Origin: Datnioides undecimradiatus
Taxonomy: Eukaryota; Chordata; Actinopteri; Lobotiformes; Datnioididae
Direction: 5' to 3'
Assembly (NCBI GenBank): GCA_008933995.1
Contig: WARS01000033.1
Coordinates: forward strand, 8,136,287 to 8,200,286
Length of the DNA: 64,000 nt
The notes beneath the pieces are model-generated. The model ran no database searches, was not told the origin of the DNA, and saw only the letters and a list, made by a program, of their open reading frames with translations. A program made the position numbers and the translations under genes. Positions 63,301 through 64,000 of this stretch are shown here, in pieces (positions within the stretch are counted from its first letter, which is position 1; each line of letters starts with the position of its first letter).

Positions 63301-64000
63301 TATAGATATTCATTATAGAGCTGCAGGAAGCACTGCAGGGAAACACTGCTCTCCTGTAGCCTTTTCCTCAAGATGAAAACACTACTCGGCTACCGCTGCT
63401 GTTGCCTTGGAAACCTGGTCACTCTCACTCTTTTATCCACACTCTTCACCACTCGCTTCATTAAGTGCGTTGCTGCTGGCAATTAGAATAAAACCAGCGG
63501 CAGGGCTGGCTGTCTTGAAATGCGGTCTCCAATTAAATACTTTCAAATAGCAATGTTTCTTCAAGCTACATCTGCTTTCCATATAATAAACCGTGCACCT
63601 GGGAGCTATGCTTCTAAAAGTCTGCACTATGGCTGCTATACCGGTGAATGGATTCCAAATCCATGTCTTTTAGTATCACGGATCAGACGCCGCCTTGTTA
63701 CTCTGATGCTTTCTCAAGCCTGCTCTGCGCTCAAATAAGCAAAACAATGTTCCAGACATTGTCACGGTTATCTCACAGGAGGAGAAAAATGCCTGAGTGA
63801 TCAATCCAGCTCTGCATCCTTGCGGGTGCACTACCAAGTACTCGGGAGAGAAACAGCAGTTTATGCTCATCCATTCGAGGCCATTCCATATAAATGATAT
63901 AGGTGGAACAAATGACGGTTACAAGTCTTTAAGTCTGATCACACTCAGCAAATTACTGCCCAGCATTTTTACTTTGATTAACTGAGGATGTTATTACTGC
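60358..64000. other. Gene-free stretch at the right end
   Basis: Only short open frames without domain features, a T16 run at 60869-60884, and AT-rich sequence with GATTGG/ATTA-type words. I see no gene, RNA gene or mobile element here. Confidence 0.55.
60869..60884. repeat. T16 homopolymer
   Basis: A perfect T run in the gene-free right end. Confidence 0.9.

Overview
This window looks like ordinary vertebrate nuclear DNA, most likely from a ray-finned fish. It is AT-rich and almost entirely non-coding. It holds many long CA/TG dinucleotide tracts, vertebrate-type spliced exons with GT/AG borders, and decayed L1-type and mariner-type elements of the kind common in fish. I see no mammalian SINEs. 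There are no operons, prokaryotic genes, rRNA or tRNA genes, or CRISPR arrays. The fish assignment is an inference from repeat style and from the protein, not a proven identification.

Only one protein-coding gene can be supported, on the + strand. Two exons (29894-30113 and 46836-47206) encode the last 196 residues of the cytoplasmic tail of a delta-1 protocadherin of the PCDH7/PCDH1 type. Three things identify it: the RRVTF phosphatase-1 docking motif, the conserved block from QHSYYDSGLEES to TTPDGSIGE, and the DVAMTGNCT / GHSD.CWMP / KLSTFVPYQ blocks running to a KREIYL C-terminus. The exons join in phase 1 (G|AC, Asp). The large first exon for the cadherin repeats, membrane span and CM1/CM2 motifs must lie upstream of base 1, so the first 29.9 kb is read as the 3' part of a very long intron. 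The intron between the two exons is 16.7 kb and carries a long TG tract near each end. The 3' UTR probably extends towards a good poly(A) signal at 50704. A possible alternative last exon starts at 49800.

Layout: 1-29893 upstream intron, with a mariner-like relic at about 6.2-6.65 kb (minus strand), a CpG-richer patch at 20.4-21.6 kb and simple repeats; 29894-30113 penultimate coding exon; 30114-46835 intron; 46836-47206 last coding exon; 47207 to about 50.7 kb probable 3' UTR or flank; 50.7-57.2 kb without recognisable genes; about 57.2-60.36 kb a degenerate L1-type retrotransposon (endonuclease and reverse transcriptase, including the YADD core) that appears to be interrupted by a second mariner-like relic on the minus strand; 60.36-64 kb featureless.

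I did not find a convincing new biological system. The points most worth a second look are the paired TG tracts bounding the 16.7-kb intron, the short linear motifs in the tail (RVTF, DSGxxxS, class II PDZ-like end), a possible frame-shifting micro-exon at 43720, the possible alternative last exon at 49800, and the nested transposons.
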